The notes beneath the pieces were generated by a model, which was given only the letters and a program-made list of their open reading frames with translations, was not told where the DNA came from and searched no databases. A stretch of 64,000 bases of DNA, from assembly GCF_028550435.1 (NCBI RefSeq), contig NZ_JAQQKV010000002.1, positions 186,001 through 250,000 of the forward strand. The letters run 5' to 3'. Position 1 is the stretch's first letter. The number at the start of each line of letters is the position of its first letter. Shown one piece after another: positions 1-7,999 of the stretch. This stretch comes from Asticcacaulis machinosus. Lineage in GTDB: Bacteria; Pseudomonadota; Alphaproteobacteria; Caulobacterales; Caulobacteraceae. The position numbers and the translations under genes are program-made.

Positions 1-675
1 AAGCTGGCCCTTATTCTGGTACAGCGGCTCCCAGAAATCGCGCGGGTCGTGGCCATCGACATTATCAAGGTCGATCACCCCAGCATGTCTGCGGGCGCGG
101 TAGCCGACGAGGTCACCGGTCAGGTCAACGCCGCAATCGGACGTATAAAGCTTGGGCGCCGTCCCGCGCTTGACCCGAAGCTGGTTAAGGCGCGTGCCGG
201 TGCGGGCCAGAACGGAAAAGGTCTGGGGGGCGATTTCGACATAGATCGGCCCGCTATAGCCTTCGCGCACGTCATCAAAAGCATCGGAATAGTCCGACAG
301 AAGACGCACAAACACGTCACAACGGCCTGTCGAGGATTTCGGATTGGCCCGCGCACTTAAGCCCTGCGGCAGGCTCAGGCTTTCCTGAAGCTCGGCAATA
401 TAGACGCAGCCGGCCTCGAACACCGCCCCTTTGGACAGATCCATTTCGTGCATGACCACATCACGGAGGCGCTCAACAACCGTGCGCTTACGCGGCAGGT
501 AGGACGCCCTCACCCGCCAGGCGCGCGCGCCCAGACGCAAGTCAATACTGGCGGGCTGAATCTGGTCGGCATCAAGGGCCGATGTGCTCAGGACAACGCC
601 CTGATCCACCAGTTCCGACAGGGTTTGCAGGGGCAGGATGCCGTGACCGGCAGGCGTATCCTCAACAGGCGTCAT
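1..675 (-). CDS. dcd: dCTP deaminase, alphaproteobacterial type (3' part missing)
   Basis: The frame opens at an ATG at 675 and runs off the left edge, so only the first 225 residues are seen. It belongs to the dCTP deaminase/dUTPase fold: PASIDLRLG (about 41-49), the KSSTGR signature (113-118), a SGPIYVEI strand (141-148) and LNQLRVKRG (163-171) are visible. The family deaminates dCTP to dUTP, feeding dTMP synthesis in the cytoplasm. The alphaproteobacterial form is longer than the enteric enzyme, which fits the frame still being open after 225 residues. It is divergent from apaG. The shared spacer has a 12-base palindrome (AAACTTAAGTTT, 728-739) of unknown meaning. Confidence 0.88.
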   Translation of the reverse strand, partial: MTPVEDTPAGHGILPLQTLSELVDQGVVLSTSALDADQIQPASIDLRLGARAWRVRASYLPRKRTVVERLRDVVMHEMDLSKGAVFEAGCVYIAELQESLSLPQGLSARANPKSSTGRCDVFVRLLSDYSDAFDDVREGYSGPIYVEIAPQTFSVLARTGTRLNQLRVKRGTAPKLYTSDCGVDLTGDLVGYRARRHAGVIDLDNVDGHDPRDFWEPLYQNKGQL

Positions 676-800
676 ACGTATCTCTAAACTTATGGGGGCT
701 TTGTTTACGACATTTTTCAAAGCGCGCAAACTTAAGTTTTATGGCGAATGACCCTAATGACGGACTTTAAATCATCTGCGAAGCTGTTTAGATTGAAGCC

Positions 801-1211
801 ATGATCTATGAAGCCGTAAGTCAGGGCATCCGCATCAGCGTTGAGGTGGAATATATCCCGCCAGATGATGATCTTCCCGCCACCTCGCGGCGGCAGCGCG
901 CCTATGTATGGGCCTATCACATCACCATCGATAATGAGCGCGGCGATCAGGTGCAACTCATGACCCGCCACTGGACGATCATGGATGGCCTCGGCCGGAT
1001 CGAAATCGTCGAAGGCGATGGCGTGGTTGGCCAGCAGCCGATACTGGAACCGCAGGAAAGCTATAGCTATTCGTCCGGCTGCCCGCTGCCAACGCCGTCA
1101 GGTTCGATGAGCGGCTATTACATGTTTGAGGACGAAGACGGAAAACCGTTCAAAGCCACCATCCCGACCTTCTCGCTCGACCTGCCCGAAGCCCGCCGAA
1201 TACTTAACTAA
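801..1211 (+). CDS. apaG: ApaG family protein
   Basis: This 136-residue protein is a full-length ApaG, a single Ig-like beta-sandwich domain. The family core is clear: QLMTRHWTIMDGLGRIEIVEGDGVVG in two stretches (about 51-77), then LEPQESYSYSSGCPL and a GSMSGYYMFED strand. ApaG proteins are linked to divalent-cation homeostasis and diadenosine nucleotides, but the biochemical role is unsettled. The start is the ATG at 801. The gene stands alone, divergent from dcd, and is followed at once by an intrinsic terminator. Confidence 0.93.
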   Translation: MIYEAVSQGIRISVEVEYIPPDDDLPATSRRQRAYVWAYHITIDNERGDQVQLMTRHWTIMDGLGRIEIVEGDGVVGQQPILEPQESYSYSSGCPLPTPSGSMSGYYMFEDEDGKPFKATIPTFSLDLPEARRILN

Positions 1212-1226
1212 ATTGCATCCTGAATG

Positions 1227-1258
1227 AAAAACCCCGCCGTTTCCGGCAGGGTGTTTTG
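1227..1258 (+). terminator. Intrinsic terminator after apaG
   Basis: The stem ACCCCGCC (1231-1238) pairs with GGCAGGGT (1245-1252) with one mismatch, and a short T run (1254-1257) follows. It lies 20 bases past the apaG stop. Confidence 0.6.
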
Positions 1259-1396
1259 ATCAACATCCACGATACGTAAAATCGTGAGATTTGTGAGAGA
1301 TAATAGCCGGCAAGGGAAGCGGGTACATTTGAGTACCCGCAAACCGTAGACTGCGTATTAGCTCTCGGCACGGGCCGCCCCGCAAAGACCGCGATT

Positions 1397-1936
1397 TTAC
1401 AAGTAGCGGCGGAGTGAACGGGACAGGTCTACCCCGTCCTTTTTCTTCTTTTGCTGCGGCTGATAGGCGACGCGCGAATGTTCGACACAGTACGGAATAC
1501 CGTCATCGGCCCTGCGGCCGCAGAAGGTGAATTCATCGGATGACGGATCGCCGATGGGCCATTTGCACATCTTGGCGCCAAGCGTCAGGACGGTAGCCGT
1601 GCCCGGCCCTTCGATCACCGGAACGGCGGGCAGGCCATTTGAGGCCGAACCGGTGGTCTGACGGGCCACGACCGGCTCAACGCGGCGTACAGGCACGGAT
1701 GCGGTTTGCGGACGCGGCGCAGCCTCGGATGCGGCCTGACGCGCGGGCTTGGCGGGTTTATAAACCGGACGGGCAGGTTGCGACGGGGCGGCACGGCCTG
1801 AAAGGCCGAGACGATGCACCTTGCCGATAACGGCATTACGGGTGACTCCGCCCAGTTGTTTGGCGATCTGGCTGGCGGAATGACCTTCCTGCCAGAGCTT
1901 CTTGAGTGTTTCCACGCGTTCGTCTGTCCAGCTCAT
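1397..1936 (-). CDS. gcrA: GcrA cell-cycle transcriptional regulator
   Basis: The 179-residue product has the full GcrA layout. An N-terminal helix-turn-helix (1-45, starting MSWTDERVETLKKLW) is followed by a Pro/Ala/Arg-rich linker (about 48-110) and a conserved C-terminal block with MCKWPIGDP (123-131), FCGRR (138-142) and YCVEH (149-153). In Caulobacter, GcrA binds sigma-70 and promoters carrying CcrM-methylated GANTC sites, and drives genes of the swarmer-to-stalked transition. The gene is monocistronic on the minus strand with a long upstream region. Its presence is the best evidence for the taxonomic placement. Confidence 0.96.
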   Translation of the reverse strand: MSWTDERVETLKKLWQEGHSASQIAKQLGGVTRNAVIGKVHRLGLSGRAAPSQPARPVYKPAKPARQAASEAAPRPQTASVPVRRVEPVVARQTTGSASNGLPAVPVIEGPGTATVLTLGAKMCKWPIGDPSSDEFTFCGRRADDGIPYCVEHSRVAYQPQQKKKKDGVDLSRSLRRYL

Positions 1937-2110
1937 ATTCTAGCCTCCCATTCCCCGTGCAACACGGGACACCAACCACAAGATATAGACTGAGACCTTG
2001 GGAAATTCTTCCCGGCCACCTACATATCGTAAACAAAACGTTAAAAACCGCAATATTTAGTGGCGATAAGCCACAGGTCTGTCCACATGATTCTAGATAT
2101 GGTGTTCGCC

Positions 2111-2119
2111 TGTGGATAA
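2111..2119 (-). promoter_or_regulatory. DnaA box upstream of gcrA
   Basis: The minus strand reads TTATCCACA, the exact consensus DnaA box, in the same orientation as gcrA. Confidence 0.65.
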
Positions 2120-2122
2120 TGC

Positions 2123-2137
2123 TTAACAAGATGTTAA
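2123..2137. promoter_or_regulatory. CtrA-type box TTAA-N7-TTAA
   Basis: The plus strand reads TTAA, seven bases (CAAGATG), then TTAA. This is the CtrA recognition pattern of Caulobacterales, placed four bases from the DnaA box upstream of gcrA. Confidence 0.6.
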
Positions 2138-2343
2138 TTCAAGCAACGGGTGATCTTTCACCTGCGGCGGCATTGCGCTAGCTGCGCCTGATTCCCTGAA
2201 TCAGCGCCAGATCATCGCGCCCGGCGCTTAAACGCAAAGCTGCGGATAGTGTGTTTTTGGGCTTTGAGTCTGGCAGCGATTACGCTATGAACGCATCGCC
2301 TTAGCCGGTTCGCAGTTTATCAGGATCGTGCGCCATATATAGC

Positions 2344-2417
2344 GCGGGTGTAGCTCAATGGTAGAGCAGCAGCTTCCCAAGCTGACAACGAGGGTTCGAT
2401 TCCCTTCACCCGCTCCA
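2344..2417 (+). tRNA. tRNA-Gly (anticodon CCC)
   Basis: A full cloverleaf can be drawn. The acceptor GCGGGTG pairs with CACCCGC, the D stem is GCTC/GAGC around AATGGTA, the anticodon loop is TTCCCAA (anticodon CCC), and the T arm is AGGG-TTCGATT-CCCT. Discriminator T is followed by an encoded CCA (2415-2417). The first pair of the anticodon stem is a G-A mismatch. The anticodon-arm loop and T arm match the familiar bacterial tRNA-Gly(CCC). Confidence 0.95.
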
Positions 2418-2540
2418 ACGCCCGGCTTGACCTTTAAAGCCGCCCCAAGTCCAAGATTAAACGATAGGCTCCCAAGCGGCAATTTTGCTTGCGGTAACCG
2501 AGGCGCGCGATAATCTCAGGCCTTCACTCAGGGGATAATC

Positions 2541-3431
2541 ATGACAGGTAGCAAGACCCTCAAACTGGCCGGATTAGGTGTGGCGCTGGTCGCGCTAACG
2601 GCGGCGGACAAACCCGCGCTGTCGCCACAAGAGGTCATAGATGCAGCGCCCGCCAACGCATGGAAGGAGATCCCCGCAGAGGATATGGTGCTGATCCGCT
2701 TTCGCGACGGCACGTCATCTGTCCTGCAACTGGCTCCGGAGTTCGCGCCTGTTCATGTTGCCAATATCAAGACCTTGGTGAAAACCGGCTGGCTTAACAC
2801 GGCGGCGCTTATCCGGGTGCAGGACAACTATGTTACCCAATGGGGCTATCCCGATGCGGAAGAGGCGCCCCTGCCTGCCGGCGTGATCAAGACCCCGCCC
2901 GCCGAATATGAGCATGCGCGATCAAAAAATTTCAAGCCTCTGAAATATAAGGACAGCTTTGCCGCCAAGGTCGGTTATGTCGCGTCATGGCCTGTGGCGG
3001 CGGATGGTAAGAGCCAGTGGTTGACCCACTGCTATGGCATGATCGGCGTGGCACGCGATGTCGCCCCCGACACCGGTTCCGGCAGCCAGCTCTATACGGT
3101 CATCGGTCAGGCCCCGCGTGCGCTGGACCGCAATGTCACTTTGGTTGGGCGGGTAATTGCAGGTATGGAAAACCTCAGTGCCCGTCCGCGCGGCACGGAG
3201 GAGCTGGGCTTTTATAAAACCCCTCCCGAAGAGGGCCGGTTTACGTCCGTCACCCTCGCCAGCGATTTGCCGCAAGCTGAGCGCCCGAAGTTTCAGGTCA
3301 TGGATACCGATAGCCCGACCTTTGCCGACTGGGTAAAGGCGCGCGCCAACCGTTCCGGCACGTTCTTTGTGAAATCGGCCGGGGCGATCGACATCTGCAA
3401 TGCCACCGCCCCGATCCGTAAAGTGCCGTAA
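2541..3431 (+). CDS. Exported cyclophilin-type peptidylprolyl isomerase
   Basis: The 296-residue product starts with a short hydrophobic stretch (about 7-22) that looks like a signal peptide, followed by a divergent cyclophilin domain (about 45-240). The pattern of protecting an Ala/Pro-rich strand (LQLAPEFAPVHVANIKTLVKTGW) and then an NYVTQWG strand is typical of periplasmic cyclophilins. It would catalyse cis-trans isomerisation of proline bonds in envelope proteins. A C-terminal extension of about 55 residues follows the domain. It is convergent with the RND permease, and the two stop codons abut with no spacer. Confidence 0.8.
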   Translation: MTGSKTLKLAGLGVALVALTAADKPALSPQEVIDAAPANAWKEIPAEDMVLIRFRDGTSSVLQLAPEFAPVHVANIKTLVKTGWLNTAALIRVQDNYVTQWGYPDAEEAPLPAGVIKTPPAEYEHARSKNFKPLKYKDSFAAKVGYVASWPVAADGKSQWLTHCYGMIGVARDVAPDTGSGSQLYTVIGQAPRALDRNVTLVGRVIAGMENLSARPRGTEELGFYKTPPEEGRFTSVTLASDLPQAERPKFQVMDTDSPTFADWVKARANRSGTFFVKSAGAIDICNATAPIRKVP

Positions 3432-6400
3432 CTACTCTGCCGGTTGCGGGGCGGTGACTGTCTTTTTCCGCCCGTGGAACAGACGGTCCAGCGCCAGGTA
3501 TATGACCGGCGTTGAAAACAGCGTCAGCACCTGCGACACCAGCAGGCCACCGACCACCGCGACCCCCAGCGGCTGACGCAGTTCGGCGCCGGTGCCGTGG
3601 CCGATCATCAGCGGAATGGCCGCTAGCATGGCCGCAATCGTGGTCATGATAATGGGCCGGAAGCGGGTGATGGCGGCCTTATAGATCGCCTGATCTGCGG
3701 TCATTCCGCCATTGCGTTGGGCATCGAGAGCGAAATCGACCATCAGGATGCCGTTCTTTTTGACGATCCCGATCAGCAGGATGACCCCGATCAGCGCCAT
3801 GATTGAGAAATCAAGCTGGAATAACCACAGGAACAGCACGGCACCGATACCCGCCGATGGAAGGGTCGATAGAATGGTCAGCGGTGTCGAGAAGCTTTCA
3901 TACAGCACGCCCAGAATGATGTAGACCGCCAGCACTGCCGCCAGGATCAGCAGCGGCTGGCTCTTGAGCGAGTCCTGAAAGATGAGGGCCGCCCCCTGCG
4001 GCTCACCGGTAATGGTGTCGGGCATATTGATTTCCCCGCGCAGACGCTCAATGTCCGCAATGGCATCCCCCAGCGCCACCCCTTTGGGCAGGTTAAACGA
4101 TATGGTCACCGCCGGAAACTGACCGTAGCGGTTGATCGACACCGGACCGGAGGTCGGGGCTTCGCGGGTCGTCACCGCCGATAACGGCACCATTTCCTGC
4201 GTCAGGGGTGAGCGCAGATAGAAATAATCCATGCTGTCGACGCGCTTGGCCAGTTCGTCATCAATACCCAGAATGATCTTATACTGATTGACCTGAGTCT
4301 GGAATTCGTTGACCTGACGCTGGGCATAGGCATCGTATAGCGCCTGATCGATATCATCGACGTTGAAGCCATAGCGCGCTGCCGCCACCCGGTCGATGGT
4401 CAGGTTTTGCATCCGGGCCCCCAGTTGCAGATTATGGCGGACGTCACGAAAGCCGGGGCTGTCGCTCATAGCCTGCGTCATACGCTCGGACCACTGGGCC
4501 AGTTCGTTATAGTCCTGTCCTTTCAGCACATAAACATATTGCGCCGAACCGCCACCCGCGGACAGGTTGATATCCTGAGCCGAGCGCAGCGACAGATTGA
4601 TGCCGGGAATTTTCGCCGCCTGCGGACGGATGCGGTCGATGAATTCTTCGGACGAGACATCGCGGTCGTCGCGGTCTTTGAGCACGATGAAAAACCGCCC
4701 GTTGGACCAGCCGCCACCACCACCACCACCGATGATATTGTTAAAGCCGGAAACCGCCGGGTCCTTAGCGATGATATCCTGAATCAGCTTTTGCTTGGCC
4801 ATCATGTCTTCGTAGGAAATGTCATCCGCCGCCTGAGTTGAGCCCTGCACAAAGGCCGTGTCCTGCAACGGGAAGAAGCCCTTGGGTATCCACATATAGC
4901 CCGCAACCGCAATAGCTACGGTGATAAAGAAGGTGATCAGGGTCAGGCCCTGGTGGCGCAGAACGACCTTTAAGGCACCGTCATAGAGGTTTTGCAGACG
5001 GGTCGAGAAATCCTTTGAGCTGTCGTGATGTTTCGGCGTCTTCATAAAGCGCGCCGCCAGCATCGGTGCCAGCGTCAGGGACATGACCACTGAAATCAGA
5101 AGCGACACTGTGATCGTTACGGCAAATTCAAAGAACAGACGCCCGACAATGCCGTCCATGAACAGCAGCGGAATAAAGGCGGCGATCAGCGAGAAGGTGA
5201 TCGATAACACCGTGAAGCCAATCTCACCGGCCCCTTTCAGGGCGGCGGTCTTAGAGTCTTCGCCCAGCTCCATGTGGCGGTGGATGTTTTCGACCACGAC
5301 AATGGCGTCATCGACCACGAAGCCAACCGCAATCACCAGCGACACAAGGGTCAGGTTATTCAGGCTGAAACCCAGCACATACATGGCCGCAAAGGTCGCG
5401 ACCAGCGATGAGCCGAGCACCGCCGCCACGATCAGCGTCGCCGACACCTGACGCAGGAACAGGCCCATGACCAGCACAACGAGGATCAGGGTAATGACCA
5501 GCGTCAGCTCGACTTCGTGCAAAGAGGCGCGGATGGTGCGGGTACGGTCGTTGAGCACTTCGACCTTGGTCGTGGCGGGCAGGGCCTGAGTGAGAGTTGG
5601 CAAGGCGGCGCGGACCGTATCGGCGATCTTGACGACATTTTCACCGGGCTGACGGGTGATGGCAATGCCTAAGCCGCGCTGGCCATTCGGGAAAGCGGCA
5701 GAATAGAGATTTTCTGGCCCCAAGGTAACGGTCGCCACATCACGCATATAGACCGGCGTTTGGTCGCGATAGGCGATGATGACGTTCTGATAGTCCTCAG
5801 CAGAAAAAATCTGGTCGTTGGTGGCAAAGGTCGACAGGGTATTGCGCCCCGGCACCGTGCCCTTGGCGCGGTTGACCGAGGCTTCCTGCAAGGCGGTGCG
5901 CAGATCCTGCATGGTCAGGCCGTAGGAGGCCAGACGGTCAGGCTGAGCCCCGATGCGGATCGCCGGTTTCTGGGCCCCAAAGATGCGCACTTCGCCCACG
6001 CCCGGCAACTGATTGATCTGACGGGCCAGATTGACATCGGCCATGTCCGAAAGCTGGGTCAGATCCATGTACGGATCATTGATCGTCAGGATCAGCACCG
6101 GCGAGTCTGCGGGGTTGAGCTTACGCCAGGTCGGCAGGTTCGGCATGTCGTCAGGCAGACGTCCGGATACCGAATTGATCGCCGCCTGCACTTCCTGGGC
6201 GGCGCTGTCGATATCCTTGTTCAACTCGAACTGAAGCGTGATGTTGGTTGACCCGATCGAGTTGGACGAGGTCATTTCCGTAATGCCGGGAATAGCCGTA
6301 AAGGCCGTCTCCAGCGGCGTGGCAATGGCCGACGCCATAGTGTCAGGCGACGCACCGGGCAGGCCCGCGCTGATGCTGATGGTCGGGAAATCCGCTTGTG

Positions 6401-6560
6401 GCAAAGGGGCGACCGGCAGACGCGGGAAGGCAAATACGCCCAACAGCACAATGGCCAGTGTCAGAAGCGCGGTGGCGACAGGGCGATTAATAAACCAAGA
6501 CGAAAAGCTGGAATAACCGCTTTGGCCTGAGGTTTTTTCTTTCGGCTGCGGATGATCCAT
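3432..6560 (-). CDS. RND multidrug efflux permease (AcrB/MdtB-like)
   Basis: At 1042 residues it has the usual size of a hydrophobe/amphiphile efflux RND pump. It shows the first transmembrane segment near 25-45 and two large periplasmic loops. The TM4 Asp pair of the proton relay is in the FVVDDAIVVVENIHRH motif, and the TM10 lysine is in IGIVKKNGILMVDFA. The motif TFSLIAAFIPLLFMDGIVGRLF is also present. It would export drugs or toxic compounds from the periplasm and inner leaflet by proton antiport. A run of seven glycines sits in the second half of the first large repeat. It is the second gene of an operon: its ATG shares one base with the stop of the adaptor (TAATG). No outer-membrane TolC partner is encoded nearby. 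Confidence 0.93.
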   Translation of the reverse strand: MDHPQPKEKTSGQSGYSSFSSWFINRPVATALLTLAIVLLGVFAFPRLPVAPLPQADFPTISISAGLPGASPDTMASAIATPLETAFTAIPGITEMTSSNSIGSTNITLQFELNKDIDSAAQEVQAAINSVSGRLPDDMPNLPTWRKLNPADSPVLILTINDPYMDLTQLSDMADVNLARQINQLPGVGEVRIFGAQKPAIRIGAQPDRLASYGLTMQDLRTALQEASVNRAKGTVPGRNTLSTFATNDQIFSAEDYQNVIIAYRDQTPVYMRDVATVTLGPENLYSAAFPNGQRGLGIAITRQPGENVVKIADTVRAALPTLTQALPATTKVEVLNDRTRTIRASLHEVELTLVITLILVVLVMGLFLRQVSATLIVAAVLGSSLVATFAAMYVLGFSLNNLTLVSLVIAVGFVVDDAIVVVENIHRHMELGEDSKTAALKGAGEIGFTVLSITFSLIAAFIPLLFMDGIVGRLFFEFAVTITVSLLISVVMSLTLAPMLAARFMKTPKHHDSSKDFSTRLQNLYDGALKVVLRHQGLTLITFFITVAIAVAGYMWIPKGFFPLQDTAFVQGSTQAADDISYEDMMAKQKLIQDIIAKDPAVSGFNNIIGGGGGGGWSNGRFFIVLKDRDDRDVSSEEFIDRIRPQAAKIPGINLSLRSAQDINLSAGGGSAQYVYVLKGQDYNELAQWSERMTQAMSDSPGFRDVRHNLQLGARMQNLTIDRVAAARYGFNVDDIDQALYDAYAQRQVNEFQTQVNQYKIILGIDDELAKRVDSMDYFYLRSPLTQEMVPLSAVTTREAPTSGPVSINRYGQFPAVTISFNLPKGVALGDAIADIERLRGEINMPDTITGEPQGAALIFQDSLKSQPLLILAAVLAVYIILGVLYESFSTPLTILSTLPSAGIGAVLFLWLFQLDFSIMALIGVILLIGIVKKNGILMVDFALDAQRNGGMTADQAIYKAAITRFRPIIMTTIAAMLAAIPLMIGHGTGAELRQPLGVAVVGGLLVSQVLTLFSTPVIYLALDRLFHGRKKTVTAPQPAE

Positions 6561-7741
6561 TATTTGGCCCCTTGAGGTTGGGCCCCTTTGGCGGGAGCAG
6601 CCCCTTTGGCGGCAATATCCTCGCCACCGGGCTTGACGCGCTTGACGGGTGCATCCGGCTGCAGGCGTGAATGGCCGTCGGTGACGATCTCTTCGCCTGC
6701 CGCTACGCCCTTGGTGACCACCACATAGTCATCATTCTGATAGGCGGTCTCGACCGGCACGATCTGCGCCTTATCGGCCACGATTTTAATGACAAACGGC
6801 CCTTCAAGGCCCGGACGGACCGCCACCGTCGGCAGGGTCAGGGCGTTGGTGCTTTCGTTTAGGGAAATATCGGCGACCACGAACTGTCCCGGCCATAGCT
6901 TTTCACCGCCATTATCGAAGGTGGCGCGGATCTGCACCGTGCCGGTACCAGCCTGCACCACATTATCAAGCGCGCTAATCCGGCCCGTCGCCAGCACCTC
7001 ACCTTTTTCGCGGTCCACGGCCTTAACCGTAATGCCACCGGAACGCTTCATGCCCTCAATCAGATCGCCCTGCACCGTCTGCGGCACGGAAAAGACGACC
7101 GAGATCGGGTTGATCTGGGTGACGGTCGCCAGTCCCTCAGTCGACGAGGCACTGACCAGATTGCCCGGATCGACGCGGCGGATGCCGATGCGGCCTGAGA
7201 CGGGCGAGGTAATGCGGGTAAATGAGAGTTGTACGCGGGCGTTTTCAACGGCGGCCTCATCCATCTGCACCGCAGCCTTCGCCTGCTCGACCGCGGCCTT
7301 TTGCTGGTCAAGGGTCTGCTGCGGGATGGCGTTAATCTCGGCCAGGGTCTGATAGCGCTTGAGATCAGTCTCGGCGACCAGAAGCCGGGATTTATTTGTG
7401 GCCAGTTGGGCCTGTGCACTTTGCAGGGCGGCCTTATAGGTGCGGTCATCAATCACCGCCAGCAGCTGCCCCTTTTGCACAAACGCGCCTTCATCAAACA
7501 GCACCTGGGTCAGCACGCCGTCAACCTGCGGGCGCAGGGTCACAGAATTGAGCGAGGTCACCGAACCGACCACCTTAAGGTCATGGGCGATGGTGCGGGT
7601 TTCCGCGCGCACCGTCACGACCGGCACCGGCGGACGGCCCTTGCCCTTGTCATCACTCTCCCCCTTTGGCCACAAAAAGAACGCCGCGGCCGCGACAACA
7701 ACGACACCGGCAGCAATGGCCAAGGGGGCGGGTTTGATCAT
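6560..7741 (-). CDS. RND periplasmic adaptor (membrane fusion protein)
   Basis: The 393-residue protein has an N-terminal membrane anchor or signal (about 5-25), a lipoyl-like half (LNSVTLRPQVDGVLTQVLF), a coiled-coil hairpin (about 105-165, rich in Ala/Gln/Leu), the second lipoyl half (ITSPVSGRIGIRRVDPGNLV) and beta-barrel/membrane-proximal domains. It links the RND permease to an outer-membrane channel. It is the first gene of the two-gene operon. The C-terminal tail is rich in Ala, Lys, Gly and Pro. Confidence 0.92.
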   Translation of the reverse strand: MIKPAPLAIAAGVVVVAAAAFFLWPKGESDDKGKGRPPVPVVTVRAETRTIAHDLKVVGSVTSLNSVTLRPQVDGVLTQVLFDEGAFVQKGQLLAVIDDRTYKAALQSAQAQLATNKSRLLVAETDLKRYQTLAEINAIPQQTLDQQKAAVEQAKAAVQMDEAAVENARVQLSFTRITSPVSGRIGIRRVDPGNLVSASSTEGLATVTQINPISVVFSVPQTVQGDLIEGMKRSGGITVKAVDREKGEVLATGRISALDNVVQAGTGTVQIRATFDNGGEKLWPGQFVVADISLNESTNALTLPTVAVRPGLEGPFVIKIVADKAQIVPVETAYQNDDYVVVTKGVAAGEEIVTDGHSRLQPDAPVKRVKPGGEDIAAKGAAPAKGAQPQGAK

Positions 7742-7943
7742 AAGGGTCTCTTGAAAATCAGGCTGAACGCAAGGGGAGGTGAAATCGCAACCGAAGGTCT
7801 GACAATTTCGCTACCAAGCCTTTAACGTGGCACGTCTGAAAATCCTTCGCAAAATATGAATGGTATACAAAAAAATTCGCAGACACGAATTATCTAAACC
7901 GCGCTCTCATTTTACGCGTCTTATCCGCTTCCAGATCAGGATC

Positions 7944-7983
7944 AAAAAAAGCGCAGGCCTGCTGTATTTTTGCAAGCCCGCGC
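7944..7983 (-). terminator. Intrinsic terminator after the prolyl oligopeptidase
   Basis: Read on the minus strand, a 12-bp stem (7983-7972 with 7962-7951, two G-U pairs) encloses a nine-base loop and is followed by seven T residues (7950-7944). It lies 17 bases past the stop at 8000. Confidence 0.8.
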
Positions 7984-7999
7984 ACTTTTGAGGCAGAGC

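Larger units (their letters stand above)
1937..2343 (-). promoter_or_regulatory. gcrA upstream regulatory region
   Basis: No gene was found in these 407 bases between gcrA and the tRNA. Visible sites are a perfect DnaA box (2111-2119), a degenerate one (2079-2087), a CtrA-type box (2123-2137) and three GANTC methylation sites (2089-2093, 2190-2194, 2198-2202), the last two forming a close inverted pair. In Caulobacter, DnaA activates and CtrA represses gcrA, so the layout fits, although the boxes sit about 175-200 bases ahead of the start codon. Confidence 0.55.
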
